A DNA stretch of 64,000 bases from Streptomyces qinglanensis (GTDB lineage: Bacteria > Actinomycetota > Actinomycetes > Streptomycetales > Streptomycetaceae). The notes below the pieces were generated by a model. That model did no database searches. It worked only from the letters and a program-made list of their open reading frames with translations, and was not told the DNA's origin. The position numbers and the translations under genes are program-made. Position 1 is the stretch's first letter; every line of letters starts with the position of its first letter. Positions 31,944 to 40,347 of this stretch are shown one piece after another. The stretch covers positions 620,001-684,000 of the forward strand of contig NZ_FOGO01000001.1 in NCBI RefSeq assembly GCF_900111245.1, given 5' to 3'.

Positions 31944-34900
31944 GTGACATACGCCGATCCGACCGGGAACGTGCCGCAGCGTCCCGCGGTGGACCCTGCC
32001 GTGGCCCCCGCAGCGCACGGCGCGGTGCACCCCGCAGAGCACGGCGGGACGTACCCCGCGGCGCACGGCACGGGGACCACCGCGGTGACCGACGTGGTCG
32101 TCGCGCACTTCGGGCAGCTCGGCGAGGCGGTGGCGCACACACCCGGCGGCGGGCCCGCGCTGGAGGGGCCGCACGTGCTGTGGCTGGTGGCCGGCGGCGC
32201 CATGGACGTGTTCGCGGTGGACGCCGCGGGGCAGGGCCACTGGCACTTCCTGGGACGGCTGGAGGCGGGCACCCTGCTGCTCGGCCCCGTCCAGGGCCCG
32301 CGGCACACGCTGGTGGGACGCCCGGTGCGCGGCGCCGTGCTGCGCCGGATACCGCTGCTGGAGTTGTTCCCGCAGTTCCAGGAGGGGTACGCCCCCGGCG
32401 CAGGCCACGACACCGGCGCGTACCCCGTGTACGACACCGGCGCGTACCCCGCGTACGGCAACGGCGGTGCGCCGGGGTACGGCGGCCAGGCCGCGCTCGG
32501 CCCGCTGGAGGACGCCTTCGTACGGGGTGTCGGACGCGGGCTGCGGGCGCTGTTCGAGGCGCCGCTGGACGGCCGCCCCGGACAGGAGCCGCACGGAGCC
32601 GGGCAGGAGCCGGCGACCGACGAGGACATCCTGTGGATGCCGGTGGCGCCGGGCAGCGTGCAGTACGGCACCGCGGGCGAGCTGCTGGTCGACGGGGCGA
32701 CCTGGCAGCTCATGGTCGACCAGCTCGCCCGGCTGCTGTCCACCCTGGACCGCTGGATCGACCGGTTGGAGCGCGCCCACGAGGACCGCACGGCCGCCGG
32801 GATGGAGGCGGGCGAGACGGTCCGCGCGGAGGCCGACGAGGCGCTGCTGGCCTCGATCGACACCTCCGCGCGGGGCGGGTCCGGCGGCGCGGGAGAGCGC
32901 ACCGAGGACAGCACGCTGGCGGTGTGCCGGGCGGTTGCCGAGGCGGCCGGAGTCACTCTGCGGCCGCCTCCCGAAGGGCTCTCCCGGGACGACCGCATGG
33001 ACCCCGTGGAGCGGCTGGCGCTCACCTCGGGGCTGCGTACCCGCCCGGTGAAGCTGTCCGGCGACTGGTGGAAGGAGAACGCCGGACCGCTGGTGGGCCA
33101 CCGTGCCGCGAGCGGCGCGCCGGTGGCGCTGCTGTGGCGGCGCGGCCGGTACGAGGCCGTACAGCCCGGCAGCGGCAGCCGGTGGCGGATCGGCCCGTCG
33201 AACGCGGACACCTTCGCGCCGCGCGCGGTGATGTTCTACCGGCCGCTGCCCGAACAGCCGCTGTCCGCCCGGCGGCTGCTGCGGTTCGCGCTGCACGGCG
33301 CCCGCGGCGACCTGCTCACGCTGGTGCTGAGCGGGCTCGTCGCGGTCGGCCTCGGCGCGCTGGTGCCGGTGGCGACCGGGCAGGTGCTCGGCGCCTACGT
33401 ACCGGCGGCGGAGAAGGGCCTCATCGTGCAGGCCGCCCTCGGGCTCGTGGGCACGGCGGTGGTCGCGGCGGCGTTCATGCTGCTGCAGAACACCGCGCTG
33501 CTGCGGCTGGAGGGCCGGATCGAGGCAAGTCTGCAACCGGCGGTGTGGGACCGGCTGCTGCGGCTGCCCACGCGGTTCTTCGCCGAGCGCTCCACCGGCG
33601 AGCTGGCCAGCGCCGCCATGGGGGTGAGCGCCATCAGGCGGGTGCTGTCGGGCATCAGCTCGACCGTCGTGCAGTCCGGCACCCTGGCCGCGGTCAACCT
33701 GGTGCTGCTGCTGGCCTACAGCGTGCCGCTCGCCCTCGCGGCGCTGGGGGTGCTGGCGGTCGTCACGGCGGTGTTCGCCGCGACCGGGCTGTGGCAGCTC
33801 CGCTGGCAGCGCCGACTGGTCAAGCTCAACAACAAGCTGAACAACCAGGCATTCCAGACGCTGCGGGGGCTGCCGAAGCTGCGGGTGGCGGCCGCCGAGT
33901 CGTTCGCGTACGCGGCCTGGGCCACGGAGTTCGCCCGCAGCAGGGAGCTGCAGCGGCGGGCCGGGCGCATCCGCAATCTGAGCACGGTCGTCAACGCGGT
34001 CTATCTGCCGCTGGCGATGCTGCTGCTGTTCGTGCTGCTGGCGGGGCCGGCCCGGGGCACGCTGTCCCCCAGCGGGTTCCTCACCTTCACCACCGCCATG
34101 ACGCTGCTGCTGACCTCCGTCACGCAGTTGACCAACGCGCTCATCTCGTGTGCCGCCGTACTGCCGATGTACGAGCAGCTCAAGCCGGTGCTGCAGGAGC
34201 TGCCCGAGGTGCGCGGCGGCAGCGTGCAGCCGGGCACGCTGTCGGGCGCGCTGGAGGTGCGGGACGTGGCGTTCCGCTACTCCGAGGACGGGCCGCCGGT
34301 CCTGGACGGCGTCTCCTTCCGGGTGGAGCCCGGGGAGTTCGTGGCGATCGTGGGCGCGAGCGGCTGCGGAAAGTCGACGCTGCTGCGGCTGCTGATCGGC
34401 TTCGACCGGCCGGCCTCGGGCGAGGTGCGCTACGACGGGCAGGACCTCTCCTCGCTCGACCAGGCGGCGGTGCGCCGCCAGTGCGGGGTCGTCCTGCAGA
34501 ACGCGCAGCCGCACGCGGGCTCCGTCCTGGAGTGCATCTGCGGTGCCGAGACCTTCTCGCTGGAAGAGGTGTGGGAGGCGGCGCGCAGGGCGGGGGTCGC
34601 CGACGACATCAAGGCCATGCCCATGGGGCTGCACACCATGCTCTCCGACGGCGGCGGCACCGTCTCCGGCGGCCAGCGGCAGCGCCTGATGATCGCTCAG
34701 GCGCTGGTACGCCGCCCGCGCCTGCTCTTCTTCGACGAGGCCACCAGCGCGCTGGACAACGCCACCCAGCGCGTGGTCACCGAGTCCACCCGGGAGCTGC
34801 GGGCCACCCGCATCGTCATCGCCCACCGGCTGTCCACGGTGCTGGACGCCGACCGGGTGATCGTCATGTCGCAGGGGCGAGTCGTCCAGCAGGGCACACC

Positions 34901-34961
34901 GGCACAGTTGCTGGCCGACCGGGACGGGCTGTTCCACGAACTGGTGCGCAGGCAGCGGTAG
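31944..34961 (+). CDS. NHLM-type second ABC transporter, permease/ATPase fusion
   Basis: A 1005-residue protein that lacks a C39 domain. Its first ~450 residues are a long cytoplasmic region unique to NHLM bacteriocin systems, with Gly/Tyr/His repeats (two DTGAYP units encoded by a 24-bp repeat near 32405-32455). Residues ~455-745 hold six membrane helices, and the ATPase has GASGCGKST (near 803-811), VSGGQRQRLMIAQAL and LLFFDEATSALD. Pairing of a C39-bearing and a C39-free transporter in one operon is the signature of this export type, and they may form a heterodimer. GTG start 8 bp after the previous stop. Confidence 0.88.
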   Translation: MTYADPTGNVPQRPAVDPAVAPAAHGAVHPAEHGGTYPAAHGTGTTAVTDVVVAHFGQLGEAVAHTPGGGPALEGPHVLWLVAGGAMDVFAVDAAGQGHWHFLGRLEAGTLLLGPVQGPRHTLVGRPVRGAVLRRIPLLELFPQFQEGYAPGAGHDTGAYPVYDTGAYPAYGNGGAPGYGGQAALGPLEDAFVRGVGRGLRALFEAPLDGRPGQEPHGAGQEPATDEDILWMPVAPGSVQYGTAGELLVDGATWQLMVDQLARLLSTLDRWIDRLERAHEDRTAAGMEAGETVRAEADEALLASIDTSARGGSGGAGERTEDSTLAVCRAVAEAAGVTLRPPPEGLSRDDRMDPVERLALTSGLRTRPVKLSGDWWKENAGPLVGHRAASGAPVALLWRRGRYEAVQPGSGSRWRIGPSNADTFAPRAVMFYRPLPEQPLSARRLLRFALHGARGDLLTLVLSGLVAVGLGALVPVATGQVLGAYVPAAEKGLIVQAALGLVGTAVVAAAFMLLQNTALLRLEGRIEASLQPAVWDRLLRLPTRFFAERSTGELASAAMGVSAIRRVLSGISSTVVQSGTLAAVNLVLLLAYSVPLALAALGVLAVVTAVFAATGLWQLRWQRRLVKLNNKLNNQAFQTLRGLPKLRVAAAESFAYAAWATEFARSRELQRRAGRIRNLSTVVNAVYLPLAMLLLFVLLAGPARGTLSPSGFLTFTTAMTLLLTSVTQLTNALISCAAVLPMYEQLKPVLQELPEVRGGSVQPGTLSGALEVRDVAFRYSEDGPPVLDGVSFRVEPGEFVAIVGASGCGKSTLLRLLIGFDRPASGEVRYDGQDLSSLDQAAVRRQCGVVLQNAQPHAGSVLECICGAETFSLEEVWEAARRAGVADDIKAMPMGLHTMLSDGGGTVSGGQRQRLMIAQALVRRPRLLFFDEATSALDNATQRVVTESTRELRATRIVIAHRLSTVLDADRVIVMSQGRVVQQGTPAQLLADRDGLFHELVRRQR

Positions 34962-35010
34962 GGGTGGCGGCTGACGCACGGGCGGCCCGGCGGCCGGCGT
35001 GCAGACGGCA

Positions 35011-35034
35011 GGGCGGCCGGGCGGCCGGGCGGCC
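35011..35034. repeat. 8-bp tandem repeat, 3 copies
   Basis: GGGCGGCC occurs three times in a row after the exporter operon, flanked by two copies of GGCCGGCGTGC. The 183-bp space otherwise holds only the ribosome site of the next gene. Confidence 0.8.
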
Positions 35035-35144
35035 GGCGTGCGGACGCCCCGAGCGCGCCATTGACCCGCTTCGTACGGGGGATCAAGATGCGGATGGCCG
35101 CTCCACGCACCGCCCCGGACCGCCCGACAACCTCCAGGAGCCCC

Positions 35145-36152
35145 ATGCCCCGCAGGCCGGTCGCCGCGCTCGCCATGGACGCAGGGACGGCCGACGCCGT
35201 CCTGAAACCTCCCGCCCGGCAGCAGCTCGGCGAACTGACCGAACTCGCCGGACCGGTGCTGACGGACTTCGGCACGGCCGAGGCCCGACACGTGCTGTCC
35301 ACCGTGGAACTCCTGGTCACCGGCTGGGGCTGCCCGCCGCTGGACGCCGCCGTCCTCGCCCGCGCCCCGGAACTGCGCGCCGTGGTGCACACTGCGGGCA
35401 GCGTGCGGGGGCATCTCACCCCCGCGTGCTGGGCCCGCGGTATCGAGGTGTCGACCGCGGCGGCGGCGAACGCGGTCCCCGTCGCCGAGTACACGCTCGC
35501 GATGATCCTGCTGGCGAACAAGCAGGTACTCCCCGCGGCACACGCCTACCGACAGCGGCGCGCCCGCGGGGAACTACTCCTGACCGACCCGCTGCTGGGC
35601 AACCACCGCAATACCGTGGGCATCCTGAGCGCCTCGCTGATCGGCCGCCGCGTCATCGCTCTGCTGCGCGCCCACGAGCTGCGGGTGCTCCTGTACGACC
35701 CGTACGTGGACGAGGCCGAGGCGGCCGCGCTCGGCGCGGTCAGCGCGGGCCTGGCCGAACTGTTCGCCGCGTCGGACGTCGTCAGCGTGCACACGCCGCT
35801 GCTGCCCGCCACCCGCGGCCTGGTGAGCGCCGAGCTGCTGGCACTGCTGCGGGACGGCGGCACCCTGATCAACACCGCGCGCGGTGCCGTCGTCGACCAG
35901 GAGGCGCTCACCGCGGAGGTGCGCGGCGGCCGGCTGCGGGCGGTGCTGGACGTCACCGAGCCCGAGGTGCTGCCGCCCGGCCACCCGCTGTGGGCGTGCG
36001 AGAACGCGCTGATCACCCCGCATCTGGCCGGTTCGCAGGGCAACGAGCTGGACCGGCTGGCGGAGACGGCGCTCCAGGAGGTACGGCGCTGGGCGGCGGG
36101 CGAGGGCTTCGCGCACGCCGTGCCGCCCGACGGCAAGGAGCTGTTGGCCTGA
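35145..36152 (+). CDS. D-isomer-specific 2-hydroxyacid dehydrogenase family protein
   Basis: A 335-residue NAD(P)-dependent dehydrogenase. The catalytic Arg (INTARGAVVDQEAL), Glu (DVTEPEVLP) and His (ITPHLAGSQGNE) of the family are present. The dinucleotide loop reads VGILSASLIGRRV, where the usual second Gly of GxGxxG is Ser, a change seen in some subgroups. Substrate unknown; members reduce hydroxypyruvate, glyoxylate or phosphoglycerate-like acids. The ATG at 35145 has AGGAG 4 nt upstream. It lies downstream of the peptide exporter on the same strand but 183 bp away, so a link is uncertain. Confidence 0.85.
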   Translation: MPRRPVAALAMDAGTADAVLKPPARQQLGELTELAGPVLTDFGTAEARHVLSTVELLVTGWGCPPLDAAVLARAPELRAVVHTAGSVRGHLTPACWARGIEVSTAAAANAVPVAEYTLAMILLANKQVLPAAHAYRQRRARGELLLTDPLLGNHRNTVGILSASLIGRRVIALLRAHELRVLLYDPYVDEAEAAALGAVSAGLAELFAASDVVSVHTPLLPATRGLVSAELLALLRDGGTLINTARGAVVDQEALTAEVRGGRLRAVLDVTEPEVLPPGHPLWACENALITPHLAGSQGNELDRLAETALQEVRRWAAGEGFAHAVPPDGKELLA

Positions 36153-36249
36153 CCGGGCCGGGGACCGTGCCCGGGGCGGGTCGCCGACGGCGCCTCGCGG
36201 GGGAAATCCGGTTGCCGACGCCGTTCGGGCGGCGGAAGGATGCCCCCTC

Positions 36250-37614
36250 GTGCTGCCCGATCTCTCCCCGTGGCGGGAGTCCCGCGACTTCCGCATCCTG
36301 TGGACCGCGGGCCTGGTCACCACCTTCGGCAGCTTCCTGACGTTCGTCGCGCTGCCCCTCCAGGTCAAGGAGCTGACGGGGTCGGCGACCGCGGTGGGCG
36401 CGCTGGGTGCCGTGGAGTTGGTACCGCTGATCGTCTTCGGGCTGTACGGCGGAGCCCTCGCCGACGCGTTCGACCGGCGCACCCTGGTGCTGGGCAGTGA
36501 GCTCGCGATGGGCGCGGTGGCGCTGGGACTGCTGCTCAACACGCTGCTCCCGCACCCGATGGTGTGGCCGCTGTACGTCGCGGCGGCGCTCAGCAGCGCG
36601 CTGAACGGCATCCAGCGGCCCGCGCTGGACGCGCTCCTGCCGCGGATCGTGGCGCACGAGCAACTGAGCGCGGCAGCGGCGCTCAACGCGCTGCGCTGGC
36701 AGGTGGGCGGGGTGGCGGGCCCGGCGCTGGCCGGGGTGCTGCTCGCGTACGCGGGGCTGGAGACGGCGTACGCGATCGACCTGGCGACCTATCTGCTGTC
36801 CGTGCTGATGGCGCTGCGGCTGACCGCCTCGCCGCCGGGGCACGACGCGGCGAAGCCGTCGCTGCGCGGGATCGCGGAGGGCGCGCGGTACGCGTGGGGC
36901 CGCAAGGACCTGCTGGGCACCTACGCGGTGGACGTCGTGGCGATGCTGTTCGCGTTCCCGCTCGCGCTCTTCCCGTTCCTGGCCGACCAGTTGGACGCGG
37001 AGTGGGCGCTGGGTCTGATGTACGCGGCACTGCCGTTCGGCTCGATGCTGGTGAGCGCGACGAGCGGCTGGTCGTCGAGGGTGCACCGGCACGGGCGCGC
37101 GGTGCTGCTGGCCGCCGCGGGCTGGGGCGCGGCCATGACGGCCGCCGGGGTGGTGCGCAACGTGTGGCTGGTGCTGTTCTTCCTCGTGCTGTCCGGCGCC
37201 TTCGACATGGTCAGCGGGATCTTCCGCTCGACGATGTGGAACCAGACCGTCCCGGACGCGCTGCGCGGCAGGCTCGCGGGGATCGAACTGCTGTCCTTCT
37301 CCGCGGGCCCGCAACTGGGACAGGTCCGCTCGGGCGGGGTGGCATCGCTCACCTCCGTCCGCACGTCCGTGTGGTCGGGCGGGCTGGCCTGCGTGGCGGG
37401 CGTGGCGCTGCTGGCCGCTGCCCTGCCGCAACTCCTGGCCTACGACGCGCGCACCAGCGGGTACGCGCGGGCCGTACGGGAGGCCCGGGGCTCCCGTACG
37501 GCCGGGACCTGCCAGGAGGACGGGGACCGTCCGGATCCTCCGGAGGACGCGGCTGCCGGGGGCGGACCGGCTGGGGAACGCCCGGTGGACGGAGCGCCCG
37601 GGGCGCGGGCCTGA
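36250..37614 (+). CDS. MFS transporter (EntS-like)
   Basis: A 454-residue membrane protein with about 12 helices. The start [20 protein letters not shown] and the loop [22 protein letters not shown] (cited in part) match the group containing enterobactin exporter EntS and macrolide exporters. A hydrophilic tail of ~50 residues rich in Gly, Pro and Asp follows helix 12. Substrate unknown. The GTG at 36250 follows GGAAGGA by 9 nt. Convergent with the SPOR-like gene. Confidence 0.85.
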   Translation: MLPDLSPWRESRDFRILWTAGLVTTFGSFLTFVALPLQVKELTGSATAVGALGAVELVPLIVFGLYGGALADAFDRRTLVLGSELAMGAVALGLLLNTLLPHPMVWPLYVAAALSSALNGIQRPALDALLPRIVAHEQLSAAAALNALRWQVGGVAGPALAGVLLAYAGLETAYAIDLATYLLSVLMALRLTASPPGHDAAKPSLRGIAEGARYAWGRKDLLGTYAVDVVAMLFAFPLALFPFLADQLDAEWALGLMYAALPFGSMLVSATSGWSSRVHRHGRAVLLAAAGWGAAMTAAGVVRNVWLVLFFLVLSGAFDMVSGIFRSTMWNQTVPDALRGRLAGIELLSFSAGPQLGQVRSGGVASLTSVRTSVWSGGLACVAGVALLAAALPQLLAYDARTSGYARAVREARGSRTAGTCQEDGDRPDPPEDAAAGGGPAGERPVDGAPGARA

Positions 37615-37686
37615 TCCGGTGGGGGCACGGGCCCGCGGGTCAGCCTCCGGCTCGCCCTCGGGCCGGCCGTCGTGCTCGTCCGCGGG

Positions 37687-37920
37687 TCAGCTTGCGTCCT
37701 CGTCCCGGCCGCGCCCGCCGTCCTGCCAGCGCGGGTCGTTCTCCCACTCGGAGGTGCGCTCCCGGGCCGTCTCCAGGGCGTGGGCCGCCTCCTCACGGCT
37801 GGCGTACGGGCCCATCCGGCTCTTGCCGGGTGACTGCGGCCCCTCCTCGACGGTGCCGGTCTCGATGTTGAAGAACCACTCTCCGGGCTTGCCGACCGTC
37901 TTGCGCTTGAACAGAGCCAT
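37687..37920 (-). CDS. small SPOR-domain-like protein
   Basis: A 77-residue cytoplasmic protein that begins [18 protein letters not shown] and contains [21 protein letters not shown], the end of a SPOR-like fold, then [10 protein letters not shown]. Close homologues with the same two blocks are usual beside map in streptomycetes. SPOR domains bind denuded peptidoglycan glycans, but this one has no export signal, so the role is unclear. Divergent from map. Confidence 0.75.
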   Translation of the reverse strand: MALFKRKTVGKPGEWFFNIETGTVEEGPQSPGKSRMGPYASREEAAHALETARERTSEWENDPRWQDGGRGRDEDAS

Positions 37921-38046
37921 GACCACATCGTCCCGCACCCGCGCGCCGGACGCAGCACTGCGGGGACCGGGAGCGCAGGCGGGCGCGGCAGCAGGGCGTC
38001 CGCCCGGACCGCGGTGGCGGCCCGGAGCGGGGTGGACGGCCCGGAT

Positions 38047-38052
38047 TAGACT
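38047..38052 (+). promoter_or_regulatory. -10 element of map, probable leaderless transcript
   Basis: TAGACT stands 7 nt before the ATG of map, with no ribosome site between, as in leaderless actinobacterial messages. Confidence 0.5.
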
Positions 38053-38059
38053 CGCGGAC

Positions 38060-38917
38060 ATGTCTGGCCAGTCACTCCTCGTTCCCGGCACGGTCTCTCC
38101 GCCCCGGGCCGTACCCGCCTCGATCCCGCGCCCCGAGTACGTCGGCAAGCCCGCACCCACGCCCTACGACGGGCCCGAGGTGCAGGACGCCGCGACGGTG
38201 GAGAAGATGCGCCACGCGGGGCGCATCGCCGCCCGCGCCATGGAAGAGGCGGCCAAGCACATCGCCCCGGGCGTCACCACGGACAAACTGGACGAGGTGG
38301 CGCACCAGTACATGATCGACCACGGGGCCTACCCTTCCACGCTGGGCTACCGGAAGTTCCCCAAGTCGCTGTGCACCTCGCTGAACGAGGTGATCTGCCA
38401 CGGCATCCCCGACTCCACGGTGCTGCGCGACGGCGACATCGTGAACCTGGACGTGACGGCGTTCGTCGACGGGGTGCACGGCGACAACAACGCCACCTAT
38501 CTGTGCGGCGACGTGGACGAGGAGTCCCGGCTGCTGGTGGAGCGGACCCGCGAGGCGCTGCACCGGGCGATCAAGGCGGTCAAGCCGGGGCGCCAGCTCA
38601 ACATCGTGGGCCGCATCATCGAGTCGTACGCGAAGCGCTTCGGGTACGGCGTGGTCCGCGACTTCACCGGGCACGGGATCAACACCTCCTTCCACTCCGG
38701 GCTGATCGTGCCGCACTACGACGACCCGCGGGCCACCACGGTGATGCGGCCCGGGATGACCTTCACCATCGAACCGATGCTGACCCTGGGCACCCACGAG
38801 TGGGACATGTGGGAGGACGGCTGGACGGTCGTGACCAAGGACCGCAAGCGCACGGCGCAGTTCGAGCACACGCTGGTGGTGACGGAGACGGGCGTGGAGA
38901 TCCTGACGCTTCCGTAG
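38060..38917 (+). CDS. map: methionine aminopeptidase, type I
   Basis: A 285-residue cytoplasmic enzyme that removes N-terminal Met from nascent proteins. All five metal ligands of the family are seen: Asp in [10 protein letters not shown], Asp in GDNNATY, His in [11 protein letters not shown], and Glu in FTIEPML and QFEHTLVV. The substrate His is in ICHGIPD. It has the ~40-residue Pro-rich N-terminal extension ([15 protein letters not shown]) of actinobacterial long-form enzymes, which binds ribosomes in mycobacteria. The ATG at 38060 is preceded by a -10 box 7 nt away. Confidence 0.95.
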   Translation: MSGQSLLVPGTVSPPRAVPASIPRPEYVGKPAPTPYDGPEVQDAATVEKMRHAGRIAARAMEEAAKHIAPGVTTDKLDEVAHQYMIDHGAYPSTLGYRKFPKSLCTSLNEVICHGIPDSTVLRDGDIVNLDVTAFVDGVHGDNNATYLCGDVDEESRLLVERTREALHRAIKAVKPGRQLNIVGRIIESYAKRFGYGVVRDFTGHGINTSFHSGLIVPHYDDPRATTVMRPGMTFTIEPMLTLGTHEWDMWEDGWTVVTKDRKRTAQFEHTLVVTETGVEILTLP

Positions 38918-38940
38918 CGGACGAACGGGGCAGGGGTTTT

Positions 38941-38955
38941 CCGACAGGGTGTCGG
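38941..38955 (+). terminator. short terminator after map
   Basis: CCGACA-GGG-TGTCGG, a 6-bp stem preceded by TTTT, 23 bp after the map stop codon and just upstream of the heme oxygenase promoter. Confidence 0.5.
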
Positions 38956-38962
38956 CAACTGC

Positions 38963-38991
38963 TTGACTTAGGTAAACCTAAGTAGCAGGAT
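38963..38991 (+). promoter_or_regulatory. heme oxygenase promoter
   Basis: TTGACT (38963-38968) and CAGGAT (38986-38991) are a good -35/-10 pair with a 17-bp spacer. The iron box lies inside the spacer, the expected place for repression. Confidence 0.65.
38968..38981. promoter_or_regulatory. DtxR/DmdR-type iron box
   Basis: TTAGGTAAACCTAA is a symmetric TTAGGT/ACCTAA dyad with 2-nt centre, matching the core of actinobacterial DtxR/IdeR/DmdR operators. It overlaps the promoter spacer of the heme oxygenase gene, so the gene should be repressed when iron is plentiful. Confidence 0.8.
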
Positions 38992-39044
38992 CGCACCGTG
39001 TCGGAGCCCCGCACGCCCGCTGCCGTCCACCCTTGGAGTCAGCC

Positions 39045-39731
39045 TTGCCGTCCACCGCATCCCCCTCCCAGGACACCCCGACGGACTTCTCCGCACTCCT
39101 CCGCGCCGCCTCCCACGACCAGCACTCCGAGGTCCGGACCTCCTCCTTCATGAGCGAGCTGCTCGGCGGCAAGCTCGGCGTCGGGGCCTGGACGCGCTAC
39201 ACCGAGCAGCTCTGGTTCCTCTACGCCGCGCTGGAGGAACCCGCCCGGGACCTGGCCGAGGATCCGGTCGCCGGCCCCTTCGTGCGCGGCGAGCTGCTGC
39301 GGCTGCCCGCGCTGGAGCGGGACCTGACCCATCTGCACGGCGGTTCGGACCGCTGGCGCCAAGAGCTCGCCCCACTGCCCGCCACCGCCGCGTACGCGGC
39401 CCGCGTCGCCGAGGTCGCCCGCACCTGGCCCGCCGGATACGTCGCCCACCACTACACCCGCTACCTCGGCGATCTCTCCGGCGGCCAGATCGTCCGCGAC
39501 ACCGCCGAGAAGACCTGGGGCTTCGCCCGCAAGGGCGACGGCGTCCGGTTCTACGTCTTCGACGCCATCGGCAACCCCGCCGCCTTCAAACGCGAATACC
39601 GCACCCTGCTGGACGCCCTGCCCTGCGACGACGCGGAGAAGCGCCGCGTCGTGGACGAGTGCCGGCACGCCTACGCGCTCAACGCCGCCGTCTTCGAAGA
39701 GCTGGGCGACCGCTTCCCGAACGCCGCGTAG
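39045..39731 (+). CDS. heme oxygenase (biliverdin-producing, HmuO-like)
   Basis: A 228-residue enzyme that opens heme to biliverdin, CO and iron. It aligns with HmuO throughout: proximal His at residue 24 (AASHDQH), SFMSELLGGKLG, VAHHYTRYLGDLSGGQ (distal helix with its flexible glycines) and the DEYR-like KREYRTLLDAL. The TTG at 39045 has GGAG 6 nt upstream and beats the TTG at 39033. The iron box in its promoter indicates induction when iron is scarce, so it releases iron from captured heme. No heme-uptake genes adjoin. Confidence 0.92.
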   Translation: MPSTASPSQDTPTDFSALLRAASHDQHSEVRTSSFMSELLGGKLGVGAWTRYTEQLWFLYAALEEPARDLAEDPVAGPFVRGELLRLPALERDLTHLHGGSDRWRQELAPLPATAAYAARVAEVARTWPAGYVAHHYTRYLGDLSGGQIVRDTAEKTWGFARKGDGVRFYVFDAIGNPAAFKREYRTLLDALPCDDAEKRRVVDECRHAYALNAAVFEELGDRFPNAA

Positions 39732-39732
39732 C

Positions 39733-39782
39733 CCGACCCGGACCCGGTGCCCGGCCGCGGCCGGGCACCGGGTCCGGGTCGG
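39733..39782. terminator. 25-bp-arm perfect palindrome, bidirectional terminator
   Basis: The 50 bases are perfectly self-complementary (25-bp arms, no spacer) between the convergent heme oxygenase and lipoprotein genes. It begins 1 bp after the first stop codon. Confidence 0.8.
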
Positions 39783-39810
39783 CGGCACCGGGGTCCGCAC
39801 CGCGCCGCGT

Positions 39811-40347
39811 TCACTTCGCGGTGCAGACCTCCTCCTTCTGCTCGCCGCGGACGAACGCCGTCGCGAAGCGGAGGGTGGTGTGCCGGGTGGCCTCCGCGCC
39901 TTCGCCGCCCTCGGTGAAGGAGAAGCGGAAGGACAGCGAGTCGGCCCAGTCGGCACCGCACGGCGCGGACAGGTGGATGCGGCGGTCCCCCTGCACGGCC
40001 CAGTGCGTGCCGGGGACACGCACGTTCTTCGCGTGCTCCAGGGACTTCAGGGAGACCCGCCGGTCGGCGGCGGTGAGCGGCTTGTCCAGCTCGGTGACCG
40101 TGACGTCCACGACGGAGGGTCCGTCGACGATGTTCATCCCGCAGGAGGTCGCGGTCCCGTCGAGCGGCCGCAGGGACCGGTGCAGCTCCTCGCCGTCCGG
40201 CAGCAGCGGCTCCACCGCCTCGGACGGCATCCGGACCCCGCAGAACTTCTCCGGCACCGCGTACTCCCGGCCGCCGGAGCATCCGGCGAGCAGAAGCGCG
40301 AGCAGAGCGAGGAGTGCCGGAGCCCGCCGGCCGCGCGAGGCTCTCAC
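39811..40347 (-). CDS. lipoprotein of the DUF6571-like cassette 2
   Basis: A 178-residue lipoprotein with a basic start, a Leu/Ala-rich helix and lipobox LLAGC near residue 22. The mature head REYAVPEKFCGVRM is shared with the cassette-1 lipoprotein (23593-24225). Cys are spaced in four places (SCGMNIVDG, APCGADWADS, VCTAK). The GTG start lies inside the stop of the large gene (GTGA overlap), so the two are translated together. The function is unknown; being tied to the large protein suggests a surface partner. Confidence 0.78.
   Translation of the reverse strand: MRASRGRRAPALLALLALLLAGCSGGREYAVPEKFCGVRMPSEAVEPLLPDGEELHRSLRPLDGTATSCGMNIVDGPSVVDVTVTELDKPLTAADRRVSLKSLEHAKNVRVPGTHWAVQGDRRIHLSAPCGADWADSLSFRFSFTEGGEGAEATRHTTLRFATAFVRGEQKEEVCTAK

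Noticed and set aside
31314..35543. A 1400-codon minus-strand frame opposite the second ABC transporter and dehydrogenase genes
   Set aside because: Same high-GC shadow effect; the plus-strand proteins have full sets of ABC and dehydrogenase motifs.
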